64,000 bases of DNA from Leadbetterella sp040829825 (GTDB lineage Bacteria; Bacteroidota; Bacteroidia; Cytophagales; Spirosomataceae): assembly GCF_040829825.1 (NCBI RefSeq), contig NZ_JBFOLH010000002.1. One strand, written 5' to 3'. Position numbers and translations under genes: made by a program. Shown one piece after another: positions 51,313-59,869 of this stretch. The notes beneath the pieces are model-generated. The model was not told where the DNA came from, did no database searches, and saw nothing but the letters and a program-made list of their open reading frames with translations. The stretch's first letter is position 1. Each line of letters begins with the position of its first letter.

Positions 51313-52779
51313 TTACTCCACCGCTTCCTGTGTAACCTTCCCGTTCACCAGCCGGTAAAGTCCCAGCGGGTTAGCGTTCTTTAGTTCATCGGGAAGATAG
51401 GTGTCAGGAACATTCTGATAGCTCACCGGGCGGGCAAACCGGCGGATAGCATCGGGGCCCACCGAGGTAAACCGGCTGTCGGTACAGGCCGGGAAAGGCC
51501 CGCTGTGGTGCATGGCGCTAACCACTTCCACTCCCGTAGGGAAACCGTTGAAGAGCAGCCGGCCGCATTTTTCAGTAATCAGCAGAAGCAGGTCTTCGTA
51601 GTTCCTGATCTCTTCTTCCTCGCCCAGCACGGTGCAGGTCAGCTGGCCGTGTATTTTCCGGGCTATATCTTCCAGCTGTCCGGTATTGGCGTAGGTAACC
51701 ACCAGCCCGAACGGACCGAATACTTCTTCCTGCAGGGTATCGTTAGCCAGGAATTCGCCGGCGGTAGTGAGGGCAAGAGACGGTGCTCCCGTTCCTTTTT
51801 CGGAAGAAGAAGCCTCAAGCAATACCTGAACGTTTTCCTGGGAGCTCACCGTGGCCTTGTTCTGCACATACGAATCGGCGATGCCTTCGTGCAGCATTTT
51901 GCACGGCTCTACCTGTGCCAGTGCAGCTACCAGGCTGTCGGTGAATTCGTTGTGACCTTCCGGTATAATAATGATGCCGGGGTTAGTACAGAACTGCCCT
52001 ACACCCAGGGTAAGAGAGGCCGCATATTGCTGCGCTACTTCTGCCGGGGCATTCTTTATTTTTTCAGGCAGCACGAAAACGGGGTTTACACTTCCCATTT
52101 CGGCAAAAACGGGAATAGGCTCCGGCCGCTGACCGGCAATATCAAAAAGTGCTTTTCCGCCGGTGTATGAGCCGGTAAAGCCTACTGCTTTTACGAGGGG
52201 GTGTTTCACCAGCAGCTGCGCACCCTCGCGTGAGCTGCTGAAGACCTGGCTGAAGGTTCCTTCGGGGTATCCCGCCTTTTTTACGCCTCTCCGGATGGCT
52301 TCGGCCATGATGCGGGCTGTACGGGTATGGGCCGAATGGGCCTTTACTATCACGGGGCAGCCGGCTGCAATGGCCGATGCCGTGTCGCCACCAGCCGTTG
52401 AGAAGGCAAAGGGAAAGTTACTGGCACCGAACACCACCACCGGGCCTATGCCCACATACGTTTTCCGGATGTCGGGACGGGGCGGCGTGCGTTCATTTAG
52501 CGCTGTATCAATGCGTACGTCCAGGATGCTGCCCGATGCCAGTGCAGCTCCGTAGCTGCGCCATTGCAGTAGGGTACGGCCTTTTTCGCCTGTAAGCCGG
52601 GCCACAGGCAGGTGGGTTTCTTCATGGGCCGCCTGGATCAGCTCATCGCCAAGGGCCTCAATTTCATCTGCTATCGTGTTCATCAGCGCCGCTCTCTGGC
52701 GAAAATTGCTTTTCCGGAGTACAAGAAAAGCCTCGTGAGCAAGACCGGCTATGGTGTTAATTTCTTCCAGTGATGCCAT
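51313..52779 (-). CDS. Alpha-ketoglutaric semialdehyde dehydrogenase
   Basis: A 488-residue aldehyde dehydrogenase of the 2,5-dioxovalerate group, which makes 2-oxoglutarate. It contains VVVFGASNFPFAFSTAGGDTASAIAAG, KAHSAH, the catalytic Glu in FAEMGSVNPVF and the catalytic Cys in GVGQFCTNPG. ATG at 52779 begins MASLEEINTIA, one nucleotide after the upstream stop; a longer frame would overlap it. It catalyses the last reaction of the hydroxyproline route encoded around it. Confidence 0.93.
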   Translation of the reverse strand: MASLEEINTIAGLAHEAFLVLRKSNFRQRAALMNTIADEIEALGDELIQAAHEETHLPVARLTGEKGRTLLQWRSYGAALASGSILDVRIDTALNERTPPRPDIRKTYVGIGPVVVFGASNFPFAFSTAGGDTASAIAAGCPVIVKAHSAHTRTARIMAEAIRRGVKKAGYPEGTFSQVFSSSREGAQLLVKHPLVKAVGFTGSYTGGKALFDIAGQRPEPIPVFAEMGSVNPVFVLPEKIKNAPAEVAQQYAASLTLGVGQFCTNPGIIIIPEGHNEFTDSLVAALAQVEPCKMLHEGIADSYVQNKATVSSQENVQVLLEASSSEKGTGAPSLALTTAGEFLANDTLQEEVFGPFGLVVTYANTGQLEDIARKIHGQLTCTVLGEEEEIRNYEDLLLLITEKCGRLLFNGFPTGVEVVSAMHHSGPFPACTDSRFTSVGPDAIRRFARPVSYQNVPDTYLPDELKNANPLGLYRLVNGKVTQEAVE

Positions 52780-52780
52780 A

Positions 52781-53701
52781 CTATAAATTTTTGTAATCGG
52801 GTAGTTTGGGTCTTGATGCCTGGGCATCTGTAATAATTTTCAGAATTCGTTCTCTTTCTTCGCCTTCCAGGGTAAGCCTTGGAGCCCGCACGTATTCGTT
52901 GCTGATGCCTTCAGCGGTAGCAGCCAGCTTGATGTATTGTACCAGCCTGGGGTGGATATCCAGCTCAAGCAGGGGCATAAACCAGCGGTAAATTTCCACG
53001 GCTTCGCTTAACCTGCCGGCCTGTGCCAGCTTGTAGATGGCTACGGTCTCGGCAGGGAAGGCGTCTACCAGCCCGGCTACTGAGCCCACGGCTCCCATGA
53101 GCTGGGTTTCGAGTGAAATGGTATCTACTCCGCCCAGGATCCTGAAGCGATCCCCGAAGCGGTTGATCATACGGGTTACGTTGGTCAGATCACGGGTAGA
53201 TTCTTTTACGGCCTGGATGGTCGGGTATTTTTCCAGGTCGGCAAACATATCCACCGTCACATGGATACCGTAGTCTACCGGGTTATTGTAAATCAGTATA
53301 GGAAGGTCTGTGGCGCTGGCTACGGCACCGAAATAGGTGACCACTTCGCGGTCAGAAGCTTTGTACCGCATAGGCGGAAGCAGCATCAGGCCGTCAGCAC
53401 CCAGCTCTTTTGCCTTTTTTGCAATGGCCACGGCCTCACGGGTGGTTTGCTCTGCAATGTTCAGGAGCACGGGGAAAGATTCGGGAACTACACTTTTAGC
53501 AAACGTCAGCAGGTCAAACTTTTCCTCAGCGGTTAAAGTACTGGCTTCTCCCAGTGTTCCGGCCAGGATGATCCCCGAGATTCCTGCATCGATCTGGAAC
53601 AGGAGGTTCTTTTTAAACATATCGTAGTCGATCTCCTCATTGGCGGTGAAAGGAGTCAAAACCGCAGGATATATTCCATGCCAAAGTGCTGTCTTACTCA
53701 T
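52781..53701 (-). CDS. Dihydrodipicolinate-synthase-family deaminase (predicted pyrroline-hydroxy-carboxylate)
   Basis: A 306-residue TIM-barrel lyase of the DapA family. It contains GIYPAVLTPFTANEEIDYDMF, GIILAGTLGEASTL, LIYNNP with the catalytic Tyr, and the Schiff-base Lys in IQAVKESTRDL. In this cluster it is expected to deaminate 1-pyrroline-4-hydroxy-2-carboxylate to 2-oxoglutarate semialdehyde. It is first on the operon strand, so its upstream region should carry the promoter. True DapA is unlikely given the context. Confidence 0.9.
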   Translation of the reverse strand: MSKTALWHGIYPAVLTPFTANEEIDYDMFKKNLLFQIDAGISGIILAGTLGEASTLTAEEKFDLLTFAKSVVPESFPVLLNIAEQTTREAVAIAKKAKELGADGLMLLPPMRYKASDREVVTYFGAVASATDLPILIYNNPVDYGIHVTVDMFADLEKYPTIQAVKESTRDLTNVTRMINRFGDRFRILGGVDTISLETQLMGAVGSVAGLVDAFPAETVAIYKLAQAGRLSEAVEIYRWFMPLLELDIHPRLVQYIKLAATAEGISNEYVRAPRLTLEGEERERILKIITDAQASRPKLPDYKNL

Positions 53702-53860
53702 GAATTTTTTGTTTTATATTTTTGGATAATTTCTGAAATAATACAATAGGTCAAAGTTATAAAGGTAATTCATGGAAACCATATATAAAATTAATCAATA
53801 GCACACATATTTTAGCTAAGCAGGAAAAAGGTGCTGTTTGCGGTTTCCGGAGAGTCAAAA

Positions 53861-54100
53861 TTAAACCGGTAATCCGAATTTATTCCGGGGAATAACATGG
53901 CCGTACGAGCGTTTTTGCTGTTCATCACCTCCGTAAACCCATGCTTTGTACAAGTCTTTTTCTCCTGAAATCGTTTCAAAACGAAGCATAGGTTTAAACA
54001 TGTCCGGCATAACGGTTAGAGAAGCTTTAAACTCTACCCGATTTTCAACCAGTAAGCCTGCTTCATTCCCGGCAGAGTCGCGCCAGTTTGACCGGCCGCT
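53861..54100 (-). pseudogene. Gene remnant (C-terminal fragment) between lysS and the hydroxyproline operon
   Basis: The minus strand is open for about 80 codons here and reads as plausible protein: RSNWRDSAGNEAGLLVEN, then KASLTVMPDMFKPMLRF, then KAWVYGGDEQQKRSYG, ending FGLPV and TAA at 53861. The only ATG inside would leave 49 residues, and the upstream part runs into the lysS terminator. It therefore looks like the 3' end of a lost gene. I do not recognise the family. The rest of 53702-54156 contains AT-rich leader sequence only. Confidence 0.35.
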
Positions 54101-54137
54101 AAAACAAAAACGGCACCGGGGTCACCGATGCCGTTTT
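54097..54137 (-). terminator. Intrinsic terminator of lysS
   Basis: AAAACGGCA (54107-54115) pairs perfectly with TGCCGTTTT (54129-54137), with an inner CGG/CCG pair. On the minus strand it is followed by TTTTGTTTT. It lies 20 nt past the lysS stop. Confidence 0.85.
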
Positions 54138-54156
54138 CGTTATATGCAAATCAATT

Positions 54157-55857
54157 CTAAACCAGGTTCACGGTGAGCCCTTCTCCGTTTTTCTCTACTT
54201 TGGCCAGGCCGTTCCGGGTCAGCTCCTTAATGGCCGTATCCCATTTTTTATTGCTGAAACCGGTCTGGGTCTTCAGCTCTTCCAAAGCTATCACCGGGCT
54301 GGCATTCAGCAGGTCAAGAACCGCTTTGGCGTCTTCACTGACGGCAGGCGCTTTTTTCTCCGGGCGCATCTGCGGGAAGAACAACACCTCCTGTATGCTG
54401 GCGTTATTGGTCAGCATCATGGTCAGCCGGTCAATTCCTATGCCGATACCCGCCGTGGGAGGCATACCGTATTCCAGGGCACGGATAAAGTCTTCGTCCA
54501 GGGCCATGGCTTCTTCGTCGCCTCTTTCGGCCAGCCGCAGCTGCTCTTCAAAACGCTCCCGCTGATCCAGCGGGTCATTCAGCTCGGAATAGGCATTAGC
54601 GATTTCTTTGCCGTTAACAAACAGCTCAAAACGCTCTACCAGACCGGGCTTCGAACGGTGCTTTTTGGTAAGTGGCGACATTTCTACCGGGTAGTCAATG
54701 ATGAACGTAGGCTGGATCAGGTGGTCTTCCACCTTCTCGCCGAAAATCTCATCAATCAGCTTGGCTTTCCCCATGGTATCGTCTACTTCCATGCCCCATG
54801 CTTTGCATTGGGTGCGCAGCTCTTCTTCGGTAGCCGAGTCTACGTTAATGCCGGTATGCTTTTCAATAGCCTCAATAATGGAAAGCTTCGGATAAGGTCC
54901 CTGGAAATCGATCACATTTTCTCCGAAAGTAAATTTCGTGTCTTCGTTTACCGCAAAGGCCACCTTCTCCAGCAGCTCTTCCGTAAACTGCATCATCCAA
55001 GTATAATCTTTGTAGGCCACATAAAATTCCAGTGCCGTATATTCCGGGTTGTGGGTACGGTCCATACCCTCGTTCCGGAACATCTTTCCGAACTCGTAAA
55101 CCCCGTCGAAACCTCCCACGATCAGGCGTTTGAGGTAAAGCTCATTGGCTATCCGCAGGTATAAGGGGATGTCAAGGGTATTATGATGGGTAACAAAAGG
55201 CCTTGCAGCCGCTCCGCCATGGATAGGCTGAAGAATCGGGGTTTCCACTTCCAGCCAGCCCTTATTGTCGAAAATCTGCCGCATGGTGCTGATGATCTTT
55301 GCGCGTTTTACAAAGATCTCCCGGTTTTCGGGGTTCACGATCAGGTCTACATAGCGCTGGCGGAACCGTTGCTCCGGATCGGTGAAGCCGTCGTAAATGT
55401 TCCCTTCGTCATCGCGCTTGACAATGGGCAGGGGCTTCAGCGACTTTGAAAGCAGCTTGAACGAGCGTACATGAATGGAGATCTCGCCGGTCTGGGTTTC
55501 AAAGCAGTAACCGTTGATGCCGATGATGTCGCCGATGTCGAGCAGCTTCTTGAATACGGTATTGTAAAGGGTTTTGTCTTCTTCAGGGCAGATATCGTCC
55601 CGTCGGATGTAGATCTGTATACGGGCGGTTTCGTCCTGGATTTCGGCAAAAGAGGCCGAGCCCATGATCCGGAAGCTCATCAGCCTGCCTGCCACGCTCA
55701 CATCCTTGAAGTCAAACTTATTGTGTTTCCAGTGCATCAGGATGTCGCGTATCGTGGTATTGGTGGAAAACCCTTCTGCCGGGTAAGGATCTATTCCCAG
55801 AGCCATCAGCTCTTCTCTTTTTTGTCTTCTCAGTAGTTCCTGTTCGCTCAATTGCAT
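54157..55857 (-). CDS. lysS: Lysyl-tRNA synthetase, class II, with C-terminal extension
   Basis: A 566-residue synthetase. The anticodon-binding OB domain covers about 55-150 (VSVAGRLMSFRIMGSASFAEIQDE). Class II motifs include RQRYVDLIVNPENREIF, FLEVETPILQPIHGGAAARPFVTHHN, FRNEGMDRTHNPEYTALEFY (motif 2) and GMPPTAGIGIGIDRLTMML (motif 3). A further ~65 residues after motif 3 (EEKLKTQTGFSNKKWDTAIKELTRNGLAKVEK-like winged-helix text) are typical of Bacteroidota LysRS and absent from E. coli. It is a single-gene unit with its own terminator. Confidence 0.97.
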   Translation of the reverse strand: MQLSEQELLRRQKREELMALGIDPYPAEGFSTNTTIRDILMHWKHNKFDFKDVSVAGRLMSFRIMGSASFAEIQDETARIQIYIRRDDICPEEDKTLYNTVFKKLLDIGDIIGINGYCFETQTGEISIHVRSFKLLSKSLKPLPIVKRDDEGNIYDGFTDPEQRFRQRYVDLIVNPENREIFVKRAKIISTMRQIFDNKGWLEVETPILQPIHGGAAARPFVTHHNTLDIPLYLRIANELYLKRLIVGGFDGVYEFGKMFRNEGMDRTHNPEYTALEFYVAYKDYTWMMQFTEELLEKVAFAVNEDTKFTFGENVIDFQGPYPKLSIIEAIEKHTGINVDSATEEELRTQCKAWGMEVDDTMGKAKLIDEIFGEKVEDHLIQPTFIIDYPVEMSPLTKKHRSKPGLVERFELFVNGKEIANAYSELNDPLDQRERFEEQLRLAERGDEEAMALDEDFIRALEYGMPPTAGIGIGIDRLTMMLTNNASIQEVLFFPQMRPEKKAPAVSEDAKAVLDLLNASPVIALEELKTQTGFSNKKWDTAIKELTRNGLAKVEKNGEGLTVNLV

Positions 55858-56021
55858 GAGGTAATAATCATTTTCGCTGCAAAATTAGTGTTTTTTGGCG
55901 GCTCTATTTCAAAAAAAGCGGATATTTGAATTCTATTTTTCGGATGGAACAGCTATTTTTATACAGATGAAATCCCGGCAAAGGGGATTTTGACATAAAC
56001 CTGTCAATGAATAAAACGCGA

Positions 56022-56037
56022 AACTCACTACTCGGAA
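56022..56037. repeat. Solitary ACTC-repeat fragment
   Basis: ACTCACTACTCGGAAC occurs about 20 nt before the start of the glycoside-hydrolase-like gene. It is clearly related to the ACTCGGAACTCTCT unit of the array at 21.5 kb, showing that the repeat is dispersed. Confidence 0.6.
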
Positions 56038-56057
56038 CTCGGAAATTTTATACATAC

Positions 56058-57599
56058 ATGAAGGAAATACTGGCAGGGAAAGGCATTCTTGTTTCCGCGT
56101 TTTTTTTGCTGGTGATCCAGTGCTCATCCCACCAGGCGGTTCCGGCCAGTGAAGTTCCTCCCAAACGCGAGCTCAGGGGAGTGTGGATCGCCTCGGTAGC
56201 CAATATCGACTGGCCCTCCCGCAAGGGGCTGCCCACGGCTGAACAGCAGCAGGAATTTGTCAATATCCTCGATAACCATCAGCGTTTAGGCATCAATGCC
56301 GTGTTTGTGCAGGTAAGGGCGGCTTCTGACGCCTTTTATGCAGAAAGTGAAGAGCCCTGGTCAGAATGGCTCACCGGAATCCAGGGCAAGGCACCTGCGC
56401 CTTTTTACGACCCCCTGGCGTTTATGATCGAACATGCGCATGAACGGAATATGGAATTTCATGCCTGGCTGAACCTGAACAGGGGCACGCATGCCTCGGC
56501 TACCTCGGTTTCGGTCAACCACATCACCCGCATCCACCCGGAGTGGTTCCTGAGCTACGGGGGCTACAAAGTATACAATTTCGGAATACCCGAAGTACGG
56601 AGCTATATCGTGAACACGGTGCTTAACATTATCCGGAATTACGATGTGGACGGGATCCATTTCGACGATTATTTTTACCCGTACCCGGTGGCCGGAAAGC
56701 GTATCAGCGACCAGGCCACCTTCAGGCAGTACGGCCGCGGGTTCAACCGTATAGAAGACTGGCGGAGAGACAATGTGAACCTGCTGGTCAAAGAGATCTC
56801 GGAGGCCATAAAAAAGGAGAAACCGTATATTAAATTCGGGATCAGTCCCTTCGGGGTGTGGCGCAGCCGCGACAAAGATCCGGAAGGGTCGAACACCACA
56901 GGTGCGCTCAGCTCATATGACGACCTCTACGCCGACTCCCGCCTGTGGGCCCGCGAGGGATGGGTAGATTATATTGTTCCGCAGGTTTACTTTTCTTTCG
57001 GACACACTACTGTTCCCTACAAGCCCATGGTAGACTGGTGGACAAGAAACAAGGGCGACCATCACCTCTACATCGGCCTGGGCAGCTACCGGGTGGGAGA
57101 GAAGAACCGGGAATGGAGCTCAGCCAGCCAGATCATGAACCAGGTACGTACCAATGCGCAGACCCCGGGGGTCAGCGGTAGCGTGTTCTACAGCTCGCGT
57201 TCACTGATGCCCACCTCTCACCGGCTTTCTGACTCCCTGAAAAACTACTACCGGTACCCGGCCCTGCCCCCGGTGATGGAATGGAAAAAAGCTGACCCGC
57301 TGCCCCGCCCGGAGGTGACCGCCCTGGCCAGAACTGACAGCGCGCAGGTAAGGATCCAGTGGCGTATCCCGGATGAATACGAAGAATATGTACGAAGCTT
57401 CGTGATCTATCGTTATAAGAGAGGAGAGAAAAGAACCCTGGAGGATCCCCGTAATATCCTGGCCATTGTCAGGAACAAAGAAGAGAAGGTTTTCCTGGAC
57501 CGGACAGCCGAAGCCGGCAGCCAGTACGAGTATGCCCTGACCGCCCTTGACCGGCTTTCCAACGAAAGCAGACCGAGCAAACTGTACAAGCTGAACTGA
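56058..57599 (+). CDS. GH10-like (YngK/DUF187-type) glycosidase lipoprotein
   Basis: A 513-residue exported protein with the lipobox LLVIQC near residue 17. The start ATG at 56058 was chosen because it gives this signal. The TIM-barrel begins KRELRGVWIASVANIDWPS, with FVQVRAASDAFYAE, FHAWLNLNRGT, YDVDGIHFDDYFYPYP and DYIVPQVYFSFGH, typical of the family 10-like hydrolases. A fibronectin-like module follows (about 415-510, VRIQWRIPDEYEEYVRSFVIYRY). Relatives act on peptidoglycan-like or surface polysaccharides, but the substrate is uncertain. Confidence 0.88.
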   Translation: MKEILAGKGILVSAFFLLVIQCSSHQAVPASEVPPKRELRGVWIASVANIDWPSRKGLPTAEQQQEFVNILDNHQRLGINAVFVQVRAASDAFYAESEEPWSEWLTGIQGKAPAPFYDPLAFMIEHAHERNMEFHAWLNLNRGTHASATSVSVNHITRIHPEWFLSYGGYKVYNFGIPEVRSYIVNTVLNIIRNYDVDGIHFDDYFYPYPVAGKRISDQATFRQYGRGFNRIEDWRRDNVNLLVKEISEAIKKEKPYIKFGISPFGVWRSRDKDPEGSNTTGALSSYDDLYADSRLWAREGWVDYIVPQVYFSFGHTTVPYKPMVDWWTRNKGDHHLYIGLGSYRVGEKNREWSSASQIMNQVRTNAQTPGVSGSVFYSSRSLMPTSHRLSDSLKNYYRYPALPPVMEWKKADPLPRPEVTALARTDSAQVRIQWRIPDEYEEYVRSFVIYRYKRGEKRTLEDPRNILAIVRNKEEKVFLDRTAEAGSQYEYALTALDRLSNESRPSKLYKLN

Positions 57600-57749
57600 G
57601 ATCACGAACCGGAATTTATTTCGGGAGAAAATAGGCATTGATCGGTTTTTTGCTTATTTTTGCTCGCTTCTTCCGTAGCTTCTTCCCCCCGTTTGAATAT
57701 CCCGGGGAAGTTTACAGGCAGATAATTTATTTAATCAAACGTTTTATAG

Positions 57750-58460
57750 ATGAAAGAATATGGCAGTAATGTTCAAAAGCTGGTAGAACATATTGTGACC
57801 ATACCCGATAAGGAAACCAGGACCAAACATGCCCACATACTGGTTGAATTGATGCGGCAGATCCATCCGCAGATGCGCGACGGTGCCGATTACAGCAAAA
57901 AACTTTGGGATGATCTTTATATAATGGCCAACTTCGACCTGGATGTCGACAGTCCTTTCCCGGCTCCGCCCAAGGAGATCCTGGGGAAAAAACCCAAGCA
58001 GATCCCGTATACGCAAAGTAAGCTGAAGCACAAGTTTTACGGTCGTAACCTCGAGCTGCTGGTGCTGAAAGCCATGCTGGCCGATACCTTTGATGAACGC
58101 AAGGCTTTTGTGTCTTACCTGGTGAAGCTGATGAAGTCGTTTTACCTGAGCTGGAACCGCGATTCGGTCGAAACAGGTGTTTGCCTGAACCAGATCCTGG
58201 AACTGTCGGGCGGGCGACTGAAGCCCGAAATCGACGACCTGCTCGTGAACGGCATGGTTGATGAAGCCAACCCGAAAGACGGTCCGTCGGGCTTCCGGCA
58301 GAGAACCAACTTTGTGAACCGCAATAACAATAACAACAACAACAACAACGGCGGAGGCTACCGGAACAACAATAACCGCAACCAGCCGCAGCGCAATAAT
58401 AACGGCGGGCCGATGAATAAGAACAGATTTAACAATAACCGGAAAAGGCCAGGGATATGA
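57750..58460 (+). CDS. DUF4290 protein with Asn-rich tail
   Basis: A 236-residue protein. Residues 1 to about 185 are the DUF4290 domain found almost only in Bacteroidota (MKEYGSNVQKLVEHIVTIPDKETR, HPQMRDGADYSKKLWDDLYIMANFDLDVD). The tail from about 190 is rich in Asn, Gly, Arg and Gln (runs of up to nine Asn), probably disordered and possibly nucleic-acid binding. It overlaps murA by 4 nt, so translation is coupled. The function is unknown; constant linkage to murA would suggest a role in envelope synthesis or its regulation. Confidence 0.9.
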   Translation: MKEYGSNVQKLVEHIVTIPDKETRTKHAHILVELMRQIHPQMRDGADYSKKLWDDLYIMANFDLDVDSPFPAPPKEILGKKPKQIPYTQSKLKHKFYGRNLELLVLKAMLADTFDERKAFVSYLVKLMKSFYLSWNRDSVETGVCLNQILELSGGRLKPEIDDLLVNGMVDEANPKDGPSGFRQRTNFVNRNNNNNNNNNGGGYRNNNNRNQPQRNNNGGPMNKNRFNNNRKRPGI

Positions 58461-59761
58461 GTTCGTTCAGAATTACGGGAGGGAGAAAGCTTAAAGGCGA
58501 GATTATTCCTCAGGGCGCTAAAAACGAGGCCCTGCAGATCCTGTGTGCCGTTCTGCTTTCCAAAGAGCCTGTTGTTATTCATAATATCCCGGATATCCGC
58601 GATGTCAATAAGCTCATAGAGCTCCTGCAGGACATGGGTGTGGAAACCCGTAAGCTGGGTGAAGGCTCTGTTGAATTTAAGGCCGCCGGTGTGAATTTTG
58701 AGTATTTCGAAACAGAGCAATACAAAAAGAAAGCCGCTGAGCTGCGCGGCTCGGTCATGCTGCTGGGCCCTATGCTGGGCCGTTTCGGAAAAGGAAAAGC
58801 TCCTAAGCCGGGAGGAGATAAGATCGGTAGAAGACCCCTGGATGCTCATTTTACCGGGTTTCAGAAGCTGGGAGCCACCTTCTCGTACGATGCCGGTGAT
58901 GCCTTCTACCACGTAGACGGCAGCGGCATGAAAGGGGCGTATATCTGGATGGAGGAGATCTCCGTGACCGGTACGGCCAACGTGATCATGGCGGCCGTGC
59001 TGACAGAAGGCACCACCACCATTTACAATGCGGCCTGCGAGCCTTACCTCCAGCAGCTGTGCAGGATGCTGAACCGCATGGGTGCCCGCATCAGCGGAGT
59101 GGGCTCCAACCTGCTGACCATCCAGGGCGTGAGCCAGCTGGGCGGTTGTGAGCACACCATGCTGCCCGATATGATCGAGATCGGCAGCTTTATAGGGCTG
59201 GCCGCTATGACCGAATCGGAAATTACCATTAAAAACTGCCGGATTCCCGAGCTGGGAATCATCCCGGATGTATTTAAAAAGCTGGGCATACAGATGGAGT
59301 TCCGGGGCGATGACATTTACGTTCCGGCGCAGAAGAACTATACGGTCAGCAAGCTGATCGACGGCTCCATTCTTACCGTATACGATTCTCCCTGGCCCGG
59401 TTTCACCCCCGACCTGATCTCTATTGTGCTGGTAACGGCCATACAGGCCAAAGGCACCGTGCTCATCCACCAGAAAATGTTTGAATCCAGGCTTTTCTTT
59501 ACCGATAAGCTGATCGATATGGGAGCGCAGATCATCCTCTGTGATCCGCACCGGGCCACAGTGATCGGCCTGAACCGCGAATACAACCTGCGGGGCATCC
59601 GCATGAGCTCGCCCGACATCCGTGCGGGGGTAGCCCTGCTGATTGCAGCCCTGTCGGCTGACGGAACCAGCATCATTGACAACATTGACCAGATAGACCG
59701 GGGCTACCAGAACATTGACGGCCGCCTGAATGCATTGGGCGCCGATATTGTACGGGTGTAA
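58457..59761 (+). CDS. murA: UDP-N-acetylglucosamine 1-carboxyvinyltransferase, Cys-to-Asp active site
   Basis: A 434-residue MurA that adds enolpyruvate to UDP-GlcNAc, the first committed step of peptidoglycan synthesis. GGRKLKGEIIPQGAKNEALQILCAVLL, ELRGSVMLLGPMLGRFGKG, DKIGRRPLDAHFTGFQKLGA and SSPDIRAGVALLIAALSADG are typical. The loop residue that is Cys115 in E. coli is Asp121 here (codon GAT at 58817-58819, in PGGDKIGRR). Enzymes with Asp remain active but are not alkylated by fosfomycin. The gene is coupled to DUF4290. Confidence 0.97.
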   Translation: MSSFRITGGRKLKGEIIPQGAKNEALQILCAVLLSKEPVVIHNIPDIRDVNKLIELLQDMGVETRKLGEGSVEFKAAGVNFEYFETEQYKKKAAELRGSVMLLGPMLGRFGKGKAPKPGGDKIGRRPLDAHFTGFQKLGATFSYDAGDAFYHVDGSGMKGAYIWMEEISVTGTANVIMAAVLTEGTTTIYNAACEPYLQQLCRMLNRMGARISGVGSNLLTIQGVSQLGGCEHTMLPDMIEIGSFIGLAAMTESEITIKNCRIPELGIIPDVFKKLGIQMEFRGDDIYVPAQKNYTVSKLIDGSILTVYDSPWPGFTPDLISIVLVTAIQAKGTVLIHQKMFESRLFFTDKLIDMGAQIILCDPHRATVIGLNREYNLRGIRMSSPDIRAGVALLIAALSADGTSIIDNIDQIDRGYQNIDGRLNALGADIVRV

Positions 59762-59765
59762 GACA

Positions 59766-59831
59766 AAGCGCAGATGAAGCAGGTTTACGCGATTAATGCA
59801 TAAAAATCTGCTTCATCTGCATCCTGCGCTT
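59766..59831 (+). repeat. Hairpin after murA
   Basis: CAGATGAAGCAG (59771-59782) pairs with CTGCTTCATCTG (59808-59819), and outer AAGCGC/GCGCTT arms (59766-59771, 59826-59831) extend it. There is no long T-run. It is the third type of intergenic palindrome in this window and may serve as a terminator or be a dispersed repeat. Confidence 0.65.
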
Positions 59832-59869
59832 ATATTTGTAAATCGTTGACCTTAATAAAAAAAAGACTT

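Noticed and set aside
53702..53860. Additional small gene upstream of the hydroxyproline operon
   Set aside because: The stretch is AT-rich leader sequence without a convincing frame.
58358..59551. 397-codon open frame on the minus strand
   Set aside because: It is antisense to murA and DUF4290, both unmistakable, and its translation shows no domain.
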